Positions 57,928 through 64,000 of a DNA stretch of 64,000 nt are shown here, piece after piece. The first letter of the stretch is position 1; each line of letters begins with the position of its first letter. Source of the DNA: Bradyrhizobium erythrophlei (GTDB lineage: Bacteria > Pseudomonadota > Alphaproteobacteria > Rhizobiales > Xanthobacteraceae); assembly GCF_900129505.1 (NCBI RefSeq), contig NZ_LT670818.1:3567001-3631000 (forward strand), in the 5' to 3' direction. The notes beneath the pieces were generated by a model that had not been told where the DNA came from, did no database searches, and saw nothing but the letters and a program-made list of their open reading frames with translations. A program made the translations under genes and the position numbers.

Positions 57928-58896
57928 TCACTTCTCCGGCGCAATCCCTGCATCCCGGATCACCTTCGCCCATTTCGCGATTTCCGCCGCAATAAACCCG
58001 CGAAAATGTTCCGGGGTGTCGCCAACCAGTTCGGCGCCCTGGCTGGCGAGCTTTTGCCTTACGGTCGGATCGCGCATCGCTTCGGTCGCGATCCCGTTCA
58101 ACGCGGCGATGATGGCCGACGGGGTGCCGGCGGGCGCCACCATGCCGTACCAGTTCTCCACCCTTAACTCCGGCATCCCGGCTTCGGCGGTGGTGGGCAC
58201 CTCCATCGCGGTCGGCGCGCGCTGCGGCGAGCCGACCACGATGGCGCGCAAGGTGCCGGCCCTGATCTGCGGCAGCACCGCCGGCAGATCGAGAAACGCC
58301 ATTTGCACCTGCTGGCCCAGCAGGTCGTTCACCGCGGGCGCAGCACCCCGATACGGCACGTGAACGATGTCGATCCTTGCGGTGAGCTTGAGGAGTTCGC
58401 CCGCCAGATGCGGCAAGCTGCCGGGGCCGGAGGAGGTAAAATTGAGCTTGCCGGGCTGCGCCCTGGCGAGGGCGATCAGTTCGCTCATGTCGTGAGCGGG
58501 AACGTTGCCCGCGACCACCAGCATTTCCGGCACCGCGGCGACCAGGGTGACCGGCGCCAGATCCCTCAGTGTGTCATAGGCGATCTTTTCCATGCCCGGG
58601 CTGATGGCGAGCGCGCCCGCACTCGAGATCGCGATGGTATAGCCATCGGGTGCGGCCTTCGCCACAGCGTCGGTTCCGAGTACACCGCCTTGGCCGCCGC
58701 GATTGTCGATCACGACCGGCTGCTTCGTCAGTTCCGACATGCGCTGGCCGATCACGCGCGCGATGATGTCGTTGGGGCCGCCCGGCGGAAACGGCACGAT
58801 TAGCCGGATCGGTTTTGCGGGATAATCCTGCGCCGAGGCGAACCTCGGAAACAGTAGGATGGAAAACCCGATCAGCAGCGCCCGCAGAATTTTCAT
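57928..58896 (-). CDS. Bug-type tripartite tricarboxylate transporter substrate-binding protein
   Basis: A 322-residue protein with signal peptide (ILRALLIGFSILLFPRFASA) and the Bug pattern: YPAKPIRLIVPFPPGGPNDI, VVIDNRGGQGGVLGTDAVAK, APDGYTIAISSAGALAI. No TctAB permease genes are adjacent, as is common for these abundant orphan binding proteins. Ligand unknown. Confidence 0.9.
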   Translation of the reverse strand: MKILRALLIGFSILLFPRFASAQDYPAKPIRLIVPFPPGGPNDIIARVIGQRMSELTKQPVVIDNRGGQGGVLGTDAVAKAAPDGYTIAISSAGALAISPGMEKIAYDTLRDLAPVTLVAAVPEMLVVAGNVPAHDMSELIALARAQPGKLNFTSSGPGSLPHLAGELLKLTARIDIVHVPYRGAAPAVNDLLGQQVQMAFLDLPAVLPQIRAGTLRAIVVGSPQRAPTAMEVPTTAEAGMPELRVENWYGMVAPAGTPSAIIAALNGIATEAMRDPTVRQKLASQGAELVGDTPEHFRGFIAAEIAKWAKVIRDAGIAPEK

Positions 58897-59047
58897 GCAA
58901 GCCTCGGAGCGTTCGTCATGTTCGGCCAAAGCTTCCTGCCGGTGCACGGCGCGAATGGTCTGCGTTGCGGGGCATGGCGTCGTGGCAGCATGGCAGTATG
59001 GAGGACGTGGATGGCCGGGACGAAGCCGGCCATGACGGAAAATCCGA

Positions 59048-59830
59048 TTAGCTATTGAGCAGTTTCATCGCCGCTTCGTGTACGCGCGGATCGCCGGCCG
59101 CGATGATGCGGCCACCGCCCTGGGCGGGCTTGCCTTCCCAGGTGGTGACGATGCCGCCGGCGCCGGTGATGATCGGGATCAATGCCGCGATATCGTAGGG
59201 TTTCAGTTCGGTCTCGATGACGAGATCGAGATGGCCGGCGGCGAGCATGCAGTAGGAATAGCAATCGCCGCCATAGCGCGTCAGCCGCACCGCGTCCTCG
59301 ACGCGGCCGAAGGCGGTGCGGTCGGCGGCGTTCATCAGCAGTGGGCTGGTCGTGAACGAGGTTGCCTCGGCGAGCGAGGCGCAGCGCCGCACCGCCAGCT
59401 TCCGCGTCCCCGACGGCCCATGGTAATGCGCCGAACCGCTGTCGCCGGAAAAGCGCTCGCCGATAAAGGGCTGGTGCATCATTCCGAACACCGGCGTGCC
59501 CCGGTGCAATAGCGCGATCAGCGTGCCCCAGATCGGAAAGCCCGCGATGAAGGACTTGGTGCCATCGATCGGGTCCAGCACCCAGACATATTCGGCATCT
59601 TCGCGCTCGCTGCCGAATTCCTCGCCGACGATGCCGTGCTGGGGGAAGTTCGCCTTGATCAGCCGCCGCATCACCGCTTCCGCGGCGCGGTCGGCCTCGG
59701 TCACCGGATCGAAATCGTGGCTGCTGCTCTTGTTCTCGACGGATAGCGTGGTCCGAAAGAACGGCAGGATGGTTTCCCCGGACGAGGTCGCAAGCCGGCC
59801 GATGAAGGCTGTAAAATCGATAACCGTCAC
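59048..59830 (-). CDS. hisN: Histidinol-phosphatase (inositol monophosphatase family)
   Basis: A 260-residue enzyme. Metal-binding motifs are IVGEEFGSE (Glu) and VWVLDPIDGTKSFIAGFP (DPIDGTKSF), with LKPYDIAALIPIITGAGG near the C-terminus, matching the alphaproteobacterial HisN-type branch rather than SuhB. It dephosphorylates histidinol phosphate in histidine synthesis. Single gene. Confidence 0.87.
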   Translation of the reverse strand: MTVIDFTAFIGRLATSSGETILPFFRTTLSVENKSSSHDFDPVTEADRAAEAVMRRLIKANFPQHGIVGEEFGSEREDAEYVWVLDPIDGTKSFIAGFPIWGTLIALLHRGTPVFGMMHQPFIGERFSGDSGSAHYHGPSGTRKLAVRRCASLAEATSFTTSPLLMNAADRTAFGRVEDAVRLTRYGGDCYSYCMLAAGHLDLVIETELKPYDIAALIPIITGAGGIVTTWEGKPAQGGGRIIAAGDPRVHEAAMKLLNS

Positions 59831-59881
59831 GGCTGTTCCTTTGGGGATGGCGCGGGATAGAGCATTGCGCGACTCTTGCCT

Positions 59882-59985
59882 GGCGCATTTTCGAGCGAAG
59901 TGGACACCGGCTCGCGTGACGAAAGCGCGTCAAAACAGGAATCTGGAGCTTCGGTTCTGACTCGATCAGAACCGATCATGCTCTA
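59882..59985. repeat. Dispersed palindromic repeat, family A copy 3
   Basis: TTTTCGAGCGAAGTGGACAC, TCGCGTGACGAAAGCGCGTC, then GGTTCTGACTCGATCAGAAC and GATCATGCTCTAG. It overlaps the upstream flank of hisN, from 51 bp before its start codon. Confidence 0.78.
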
Positions 59986-60240
59986 GCCCAATCCTTCTCA
60001 TCGCGCACGAGGGGCCGAGGCCTATCGCCGGCTACGTTGGAGCTTTTTCGTCTGCTCGAATCGGCCCCGGCAATAGTGTATTTTCAGACACCGCAGCCGT
60101 TCACGAATTAGAGAGATTAATAGCAAGCGTTGCGCAGCAGGGCCAATGCGGTCGCGCTTTATCCCCTAAATATTTGAAATTATTGTAAAAAAATGGAGGT
60201 AGTGGTTTTCTTGTCACGCCGTCCAGCTCTGTGAATTTTG
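59986..60240. other. Intergenic region without recognised gene
   Basis: AT-richer than its surroundings (for example AATATTTGAAATTATTG near 60170). No coding frame is credible. It lies upstream of the candidate small RNA promoter. Confidence 0.5.
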
Positions 60241-60263
60241 CATGGGAAAAGAGTCAAAAACCC

Positions 60264-60292
60264 TTGCACTTTGTGCAGCGCGGTCGCATATT
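60264..60292 (+). promoter_or_regulatory. Sigma-70-like promoter of candidate small RNA
   Basis: TTGCAC (60264-60269), a 17-bp spacer and CATATT (60287-60292). Start of transcription would be near 60299. No coding gene follows on this strand before a terminator. Confidence 0.6.
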
Positions 60293-60298
60293 GTTGCG

Positions 60299-60386
60299 GT
60301 GCGGTAGCGCCTCGCGCTATCGCTGCCCTCCTTGGGCGTTTCCTCCCTAGACTTGGGCCGCTTGTTCATTCAAGCGGCCCTTTTTT
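60299..60386 (+). ncRNA. Candidate small RNA with anti-Shine-Dalgarno motifs
   Basis: A unit of about 88 nt between a good promoter and a strong terminator on the + strand, with no coding frame. It has a first hairpin TAGCG/CGCTA with loop CCTCG, then an unpaired stretch carrying CCTCCT and TTTCCTCCC, complementary to ribosome-binding sites, then the terminator. Several rhizobial trans-acting sRNA families use such C-rich motifs; the family here was not identified. Confidence 0.6.
60355..60386 (+). terminator. Rho-independent terminator without upstream CDS
   Basis: GGGCCGCTTG-TTCATT-CAAGCGGCCC is a perfect 10-bp stem followed by six T. The nearest CDS upstream on this strand ends more than 2 kb away, so it most likely ends the small RNA; the T-run excludes service for the leftward gene at 61327. 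Confidence 0.85.
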
Positions 60387-60439
60387 CTTGCGCTATGTTT
60401 TTCTGATGCGCTTTCTGGATGCAGCCGGGAAACGCTCGC

Positions 60440-61327
60440 CTATTCAGCCGCCGCCTGGAACGGTCCGAGTTCGCCGAGCGGAACCGTGGCCAGCGCATCC
60501 GCCAGCACATTGAAATCGGCGGCGACCCGCGAAAAGCCCGGGCTGCGTTCGCGCCGGCGCTCGTCCATGTAGATCGCGCGGTTGAGCTCGAGCTGGATGG
60601 CGTGCAGGCCGGAGGCCGGATTGCCGTAATGCTCGGTGATGAAGCCGCCCGCATAGGGCTTGTTGCGCCCGACCGAATAACCCAGCCCTCGCATGGTTTC
60701 CTCGACCATGTCGGGCAGCAGCGACGCACAGCTCGTTCCGTAGCGGTCGCCGATCACCACGTCGGGCCGCCGCGGCTCGTCGCGCGATACGCCGACCGAG
60801 GGCATCGAATGGCAGTCCACCACCACGACGGCGCCGAACGCCTGGTGCGCCTTGTTGATCAGCCGCCGCAGCGCGCGGTGATAGGGCTTGTAGAGTGCCT
60901 CGATCCGCGCCAGCGCGTCGTCGACCGAAAGCCGCTCGCGATAGATTTCCTGACCATCGCCGACCACGCGCGGGATGGTGCCGAGCCCGCCGGCCACCCG
61001 CATCGATCTCGTATTGGCGAAACTCGGCAATCTGCCAGAGAACATCCGCGGATCGAGCTCGTAGGGCTCCCGGTTGACGTCGACATAGGAGCGCGGGAAG
61101 TGGACCCGGACGGTCGGAAAACCCTGGCCGCTGAGGCCTGCGATCAACTCGTCCATGAAGGAATCTTCGGAGCGGCGCAGCGCCGGCAGATCGATCCGCG
61201 AGGCGTCGAGGAATTCGGCCGGGTAGACCGAGCCGGAATGCGGCGAGTTGAAAATGATCGGCGCCCGCCAGTTGGCCGGCTCCACGATTTCGAACGGAGG
61301 CGACAGTTCGCCATCATGCTGGGTCAT
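60440..61327 (-). CDS. N-formylglutamate amidohydrolase
   Basis: A 295-residue protein: PIIFNSPHSGSVYPAEF (the metal/His SPHSG motif of the family), RVHFPRSYVDVNREPYELDP and VVVVDCHSMPS. It hydrolyses N-formylglutamate to formate and glutamate, the last step of one histidine-degradation route. No hut genes are adjacent. In rhizobia it commonly neighbours cpdR, as here. Confidence 0.9.
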   Translation of the reverse strand: MTQHDGELSPPFEIVEPANWRAPIIFNSPHSGSVYPAEFLDASRIDLPALRRSEDSFMDELIAGLSGQGFPTVRVHFPRSYVDVNREPYELDPRMFSGRLPSFANTRSMRVAGGLGTIPRVVGDGQEIYRERLSVDDALARIEALYKPYHRALRRLINKAHQAFGAVVVVDCHSMPSVGVSRDEPRRPDVVIGDRYGTSCASLLPDMVEETMRGLGYSVGRNKPYAGGFITEHYGNPASGLHAIQLELNRAIYMDERRRERSPGFSRVAADFNVLADALATVPLGELGPFQAAAE

Positions 61328-61629
61328 CGTCGGGCGCCGTCCCTGGAATCCGCGGCTCTGGCGATTGATTCTGCCAGAAAAGCGGAGCTTTTATGAGCGC
61401 GCATTGTCTGTAATCACAACCATTCTGCCAAGCGAAAAAACCCTTCAACCCGCTGGAATGTCTCTCGACAACCGCAAAACGCCCGTCTTCATTGCATTGG
61501 GCCGCATTCCGGTCCAGAAATAAGATAGCAAGCCTCCGGCCGTTCACCGGAGCCCTTCACCCGAAATTTACCCTCTGTCGGGCTAAGTGAGCGGACTGAT
61601 CCTCCCATCGGGAATCAACGATCCACGCC
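61328..61629. other. Divergent intergenic region upstream of cpdR
   Basis: About 300 bp. Contains a CTCCGG/CCGGAG hairpin near 61532-61550. No gene seen; it should hold the cpdR promoter, with no CtrA site recognised. Confidence 0.5.
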
Positions 61630-61989
61630 ATGCACAAAATCCTCCTCGCCGAAGACGACAACGACATGCGCCGTTTCCTGGTCAAGGCGCTGGAAAACGC
61701 CGGTTTTCAGGTTTCGCCCCACGACAACGGCATGTCGGCCTATCAGCGGCTGCGCGAGGAGCCGTTCGAGATGCTGCTGACCGATATCGTGATGCCCGAA
61801 ATGGACGGCATCGAGCTGGCGCGGCGGGCCTCGGAACTCGACCCCGATATCAAGATCATGTTCATCACCGGCTTTGCCGCGGTCGCGCTGAACTCGGATT
61901 CCGAGGCGCCCAAAAACGCGAAAGTCCTCTCCAAGCCGGTCCATCTTCGCGAATTGGTCAGCGAAGTGAACAAGATGCTGGCGGCCTAA
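61630..61989 (+). CDS. cpdR: Single-domain response regulator CpdR
   Basis: A 119-residue receiver-only protein: acidic pocket AEDDNDM, phosphoacceptor Asp52 in LLTDIVMPEMDG, Thr/Lys in MFITGFAAVA and LSKPVHLREL. Unphosphorylated CpdR primes ClpXP to degrade cell-cycle substrates in Caulobacter and rhizobia. The C-terminus ends in Ala-Ala, the type recognised by ClpXP, which fits CpdR being its own substrate. Followed by tRNA-Val. Confidence 0.93.
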   Translation: MHKILLAEDDNDMRRFLVKALENAGFQVSPHDNGMSAYQRLREEPFEMLLTDIVMPEMDGIELARRASELDPDIKIMFITGFAAVALNSDSEAPKNAKVLSKPVHLRELVSEVNKMLAA

Positions 61990-62070
61990 TTCGGCCCCAA
62001 TAGCCTTGCGGCATCCTTGCCTGACCGCTTTGGAGCCGATATACGGACCCCACCCGTGAAGTCAGGTTAA

Positions 62071-62145
62071 GGGCGCGTAGCTCAGCGGGAGAGCACCTCG
62101 TTGACATCGAGGGGGTCACAGGTTCGATCCCTGTCGCGCCCACCA
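62071..62145 (+). tRNA. tRNA-Val (anticodon GAC)
   Basis: A standard cloverleaf: acceptor GGGCGCG/CGCGCCC, anticodon stem CCTCG/CGAGG with loop TTGACAT (GAC at 62103-62105), T-arm GGTTCGATCC and encoded CCA at 62143-62145. An integrase gene lies 103 bp downstream in the same direction, so the 3' end is the likely attachment site. Confidence 0.97.
62121..62145. other. Probable attL at the 3' end of tRNA-Val
   Basis: The island integrase follows immediately, and integrases of this class recombine in the T-arm/acceptor end of tRNA genes. The insertion restores a complete tRNA, so the repeat core should be present again at the far end of the island, outside the window. Confidence 0.5.
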
Positions 62146-62248
62146 TCTCCAGGCAGTTGATGTCATTGGGTTTCCCGTCCGTCTAAGGCTTCATCGCTAA
62201 ATCGAGAACTCAGCTTGGTCCCACTCTGGTCCCAGTTGGAGAAAATCG

Positions 62249-63244
62249 ATGGCGAGCATCCGCAAACATAGAGACAAATGGCAAGTCCGTATTAGACGGG
62301 CAGGCCTCCAACCCTTGTCCAAGTCGTTCTCCCTTAGGAAAGACGGGGCAGAATGGGCAAGACAGATGGAGGTGAAAGCCGATCGAGCCGAGCTTCCAAC
62401 CGACCTGAAGGCCCTGCAGCGGATCACCCTGGCTGACTTGGTTGTTCGCTACCGAGACACGGTGAGCGTGAAGAAACGAGGGTACGAGAATGAACGTATT
62501 TCTCTCACCGCATTCCTCCATCACCCGATATGCTCCAAGCGACTCTCAGATCTTCGTACGGAAGACTTTGCAGCGTACCGGGACCAGATGCTGCAGACGG
62601 TCAAACCCACCTCACTGAAGCGCTACCTCGACCCCATCCATAATCTATTCGAAGTCGCAAGACACGAGTGGGGAGTGCCACTCAGAGACAATCCCCTCGG
62701 CAGGCTGAAACTGAAGGCTCCCTCTCAGCGGCGAGAACGACGACTGCTGAGTGGAGAATGGGAACGTATCCTTGAGGCGGCTCGCCTCTGCCGCAACCCT
62801 TGGATCGAACCTATCATTCGGCTCGCGCTGGCAACGGGAATGAGGAGAGGGGAGGTCCTGGCTCTTGAAGACAACCAGATCGATCTAGAGCGACGATCAC
62901 TCCTCATCAGAAAGACGAAGAACGGTCATGCACGGACTATTCCGCTGACCGTCGAAGCAGTGAGAATTCTGGGACAATTGCTGAGGGGACGGCTAGGACC
63001 TCTATTTCCTATCACGAGGAATGCCTTCCGCTTGGCGTGGGAGCGCCTCCGGGAGAGAGCGGATCTTGGGGACTTTCATTTTCACGACCTGCGCCACGAA
63101 GCTATCAGTCGATTCTTTGAACTCGGATTGAATCCGCCCGAGGTTGCTCTCATCAGCGGCCACCGGGATATGCGACAACTCTTTCGCTACACGCATCCTC
63201 TTCGAGAAGGCATCATCGACAAGATGGACAGGTCCACTTCATGA
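62249..63244 (+). CDS. Tyrosine recombinase/integrase
   Basis: A 331-residue phage-type integrase. It has an N-terminal arm-binding region (WQVRIRRAGLQPLSKSFSLR), a core-binding SAM-like domain (residues about 70-155) and the catalytic domain with TGMRRGEVLAL (Arg), FHDLRHEAISRF (His-x-x-Arg), SGHRDMRQLFRYTHP (His and Tyr). All catalytic residues are visible, so it may be functional. Located beside its presumed attachment site in tRNA-Val. Confidence 0.93.
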   Translation: MASIRKHRDKWQVRIRRAGLQPLSKSFSLRKDGAEWARQMEVKADRAELPTDLKALQRITLADLVVRYRDTVSVKKRGYENERISLTAFLHHPICSKRLSDLRTEDFAAYRDQMLQTVKPTSLKRYLDPIHNLFEVARHEWGVPLRDNPLGRLKLKAPSQRRERRLLSGEWERILEAARLCRNPWIEPIIRLALATGMRRGEVLALEDNQIDLERRSLLIRKTKNGHARTIPLTVEAVRILGQLLRGRLGPLFPITRNAFRLAWERLRERADLGDFHFHDLRHEAISRFFELGLNPPEVALISGHRDMRQLFRYTHPLREGIIDKMDRSTS

Positions 63245-63281
63245 TCGACGCCAGATCGGCTTTACTGCAAGGTCTCCACTG

Positions 63282-64000
63282 ATGTCCGATACTTACATGT
63301 TCGAAGACAATCTCGACAAATCGATACCGATCGATTGGAGCGCCAGACTTCCTGACTTCCAAGACGTTGTGGCGGAGCTGACGACCAAGACTATCGCTTT
63401 CCACCGCCTTGAAGCAGTTAGGCCGGTCAAGCCAACGACACGAGAGAAGATAAGAAAGACGATCGATTGCCTGCTGGCTAATCTTGTCAAGGCAGCCGTA
63501 GCCAGCCCCGAGTGCTTCCTGGCAATTCCGCAGAGTTCCGGTGCCTTCACACAATCGCGGTACAACAATCATGGGATTGGGTACGACAATACGAAGAGAG
63601 TGGTCGACTACCTGAAGGGGTGCTCACCCCAACTCGTATCCTACAATATCGGCTTCAATGACCGAAGCAGGTCTGGTGCCAGAACATACGTGACCAGAAT
63701 AAGAGCCCTTCCGGCCCTGCTGGGTCGTCAGACGTCTCCTTCCCAGTCAGGAAATGACCAGAATGGACAGTCATTGGCTGAGCTTATCCTTAATATCCCC
63801 CTACCCATTACTAGTAGGAAACCTCTGACTGGGATGTCTGTGGTTCATACCCTTTCCGAGACCATTCGACTCAAGGACACTCAGAAGAAGCTTGTCTCGT
63901 ACCAGGGCGACGAAACCACGGAGGGAATGAGGGCCAGACTGAAACGATGGAATGACTACGCGGGTCATCAATGCATTGATCTATTTCTTACGGACGACCA
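63282..64000 (+). CDS. Unknown island protein, partial (runs off the window)
   Basis: An ATG at 63282 opens a frame of about 240 codons with no stop before the window end. It starts MSDTYMFEDNLDKSIPIDW and contains LVSYNIGFNDRSRSGARTYV and RLKRWNDYAGHQCIDLFL. It is hydrophilic, without signal peptide or helix-turn-helix. The start lies 37 bp after the integrase stop. I do not recognise the family; a phage/plasmid replication or partner protein is possible, which is only a guess. Confidence 0.7.
   Translation, partial: MSDTYMFEDNLDKSIPIDWSARLPDFQDVVAELTTKTIAFHRLEAVRPVKPTTREKIRKTIDCLLANLVKAAVASPECFLAIPQSSGAFTQSRYNNHGIGYDNTKRVVDYLKGCSPQLVSYNIGFNDRSRSGARTYVTRIRALPALLGRQTSPSQSGNDQNGQSLAELILNIPLPITSRKPLTGMSVVHTLSETIRLKDTQKKLVSYQGDETTEGMRARLKRWNDYAGHQCIDLFLTDD

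Larger units (their letters stand above)
62146..64000. mobile_element. Genomic island, left end (continues past window)
   Basis: From just after tRNA-Val the base composition drops toward roughly 50-55% GC by eye, codon use changes and the genes become integrase plus an unknown. A direct repeat TGGTCCCA occurs twice at 62214-62232, before the integrase start, and may be an accessory binding site. Confidence 0.8.

Overview
The window is high-GC alphaproteobacterial chromosome, most likely Bradyrhizobium or a close relative in the Nitrobacteraceae. This rests on the cycHJKL haem-lyase operon, several FixK-type TTGAT-N4-ATCAA boxes, a type III ornithine decarboxylase with a long structured leader plus homospermidine synthase, a RpoH promoter with a ROSE-like thermometer before a small heat-shock gene, cpdR beside tRNA-Val, and short dispersed palindromic repeats of the kind common in these genomes. 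Most of the window is conserved core-type DNA. From about 62.15 kb to the right edge composition shifts to a genomic island.

Layout. 0-3.2 kb: end of an acyl-CoA synthetase gene, then a tight acyl carrier protein / AMP-ligase / short-chain reductase operon. 3.2-9.8 kb: cytochrome c maturation genes cycHJKL flanked by apparent relics of a microaerobic regulon, namely a heavy-metal P-type ATPase fragment, a 26-codon hemA-like start and a Crp/Fnr gene lacking its DNA-binding end, with five FixK-like boxes. 9.1-10.6 kb: small unknown proteins and an RMD1/DUF155 membrane protein. 10.8-15.5 kb: a three-subunit molybdenum hydroxylase (PaoABC-like) with a divergent TetR regulator. 15.6-19.3 kb: DUF3095, DUF2147, GNAT, superoxide dismutase and CrcB. 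19.5-25.9 kb: a split UPF0718-type permease, then a Zur-boxed zinc block (His-rich microprotein, znuCBA, COG0523 metallochaperone, WD40 protein).

25.9-32.0 kb: an acetoacetate decarboxylase-family gene and a leftward polyamine block (ornithine decarboxylase, GNAT, small membrane protein, RidA, homospermidine synthase) behind a structured leader. 32-38.7 kb: M3 oligopeptidase, DUF1007, MAPEG, ferrochelatase, SPFH/NfeD pair. 38.7-39.9 kb: an intact IS4-family element with 17-bp inverted repeats and a 10-bp target duplication. 40-44.6 kb: HxlR regulator with twin operators and a carboxymuconolactone decarboxylase-family protein, kdsD, an outer-membrane barrel, and a DUF559 gene bracketed by inverted repeats. 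44.6-51.1 kb: glutamate synthase gltBD. 51.5-61.3 kb: envelope protein, ROSE/RpoH-controlled Hsp20, alpha/beta hydrolase, adenylate cyclase-TPR protein, TSUP exporter/LysR pair, Bug-type binding protein, histidinol-phosphatase, a candidate small RNA with anti-Shine-Dalgarno motifs, and N-formylglutamate amidohydrolase. 61.6-64 kb: cpdR, tRNA-Val(GAC), an integrase and the start of an unknown island gene.

The least explained signals are the decayed FixK-regulated material around cycHJKL, the orphan small RNA unit near 60.3 kb, the Zur-box/His-rich microprotein, the DUF559 repeat cassette, the ACP-ligase-reductase operon and the unknown island ORF. No unmistakably new multi-gene system was seen. 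All product calls come from reading translations and motifs; no database search was possible.
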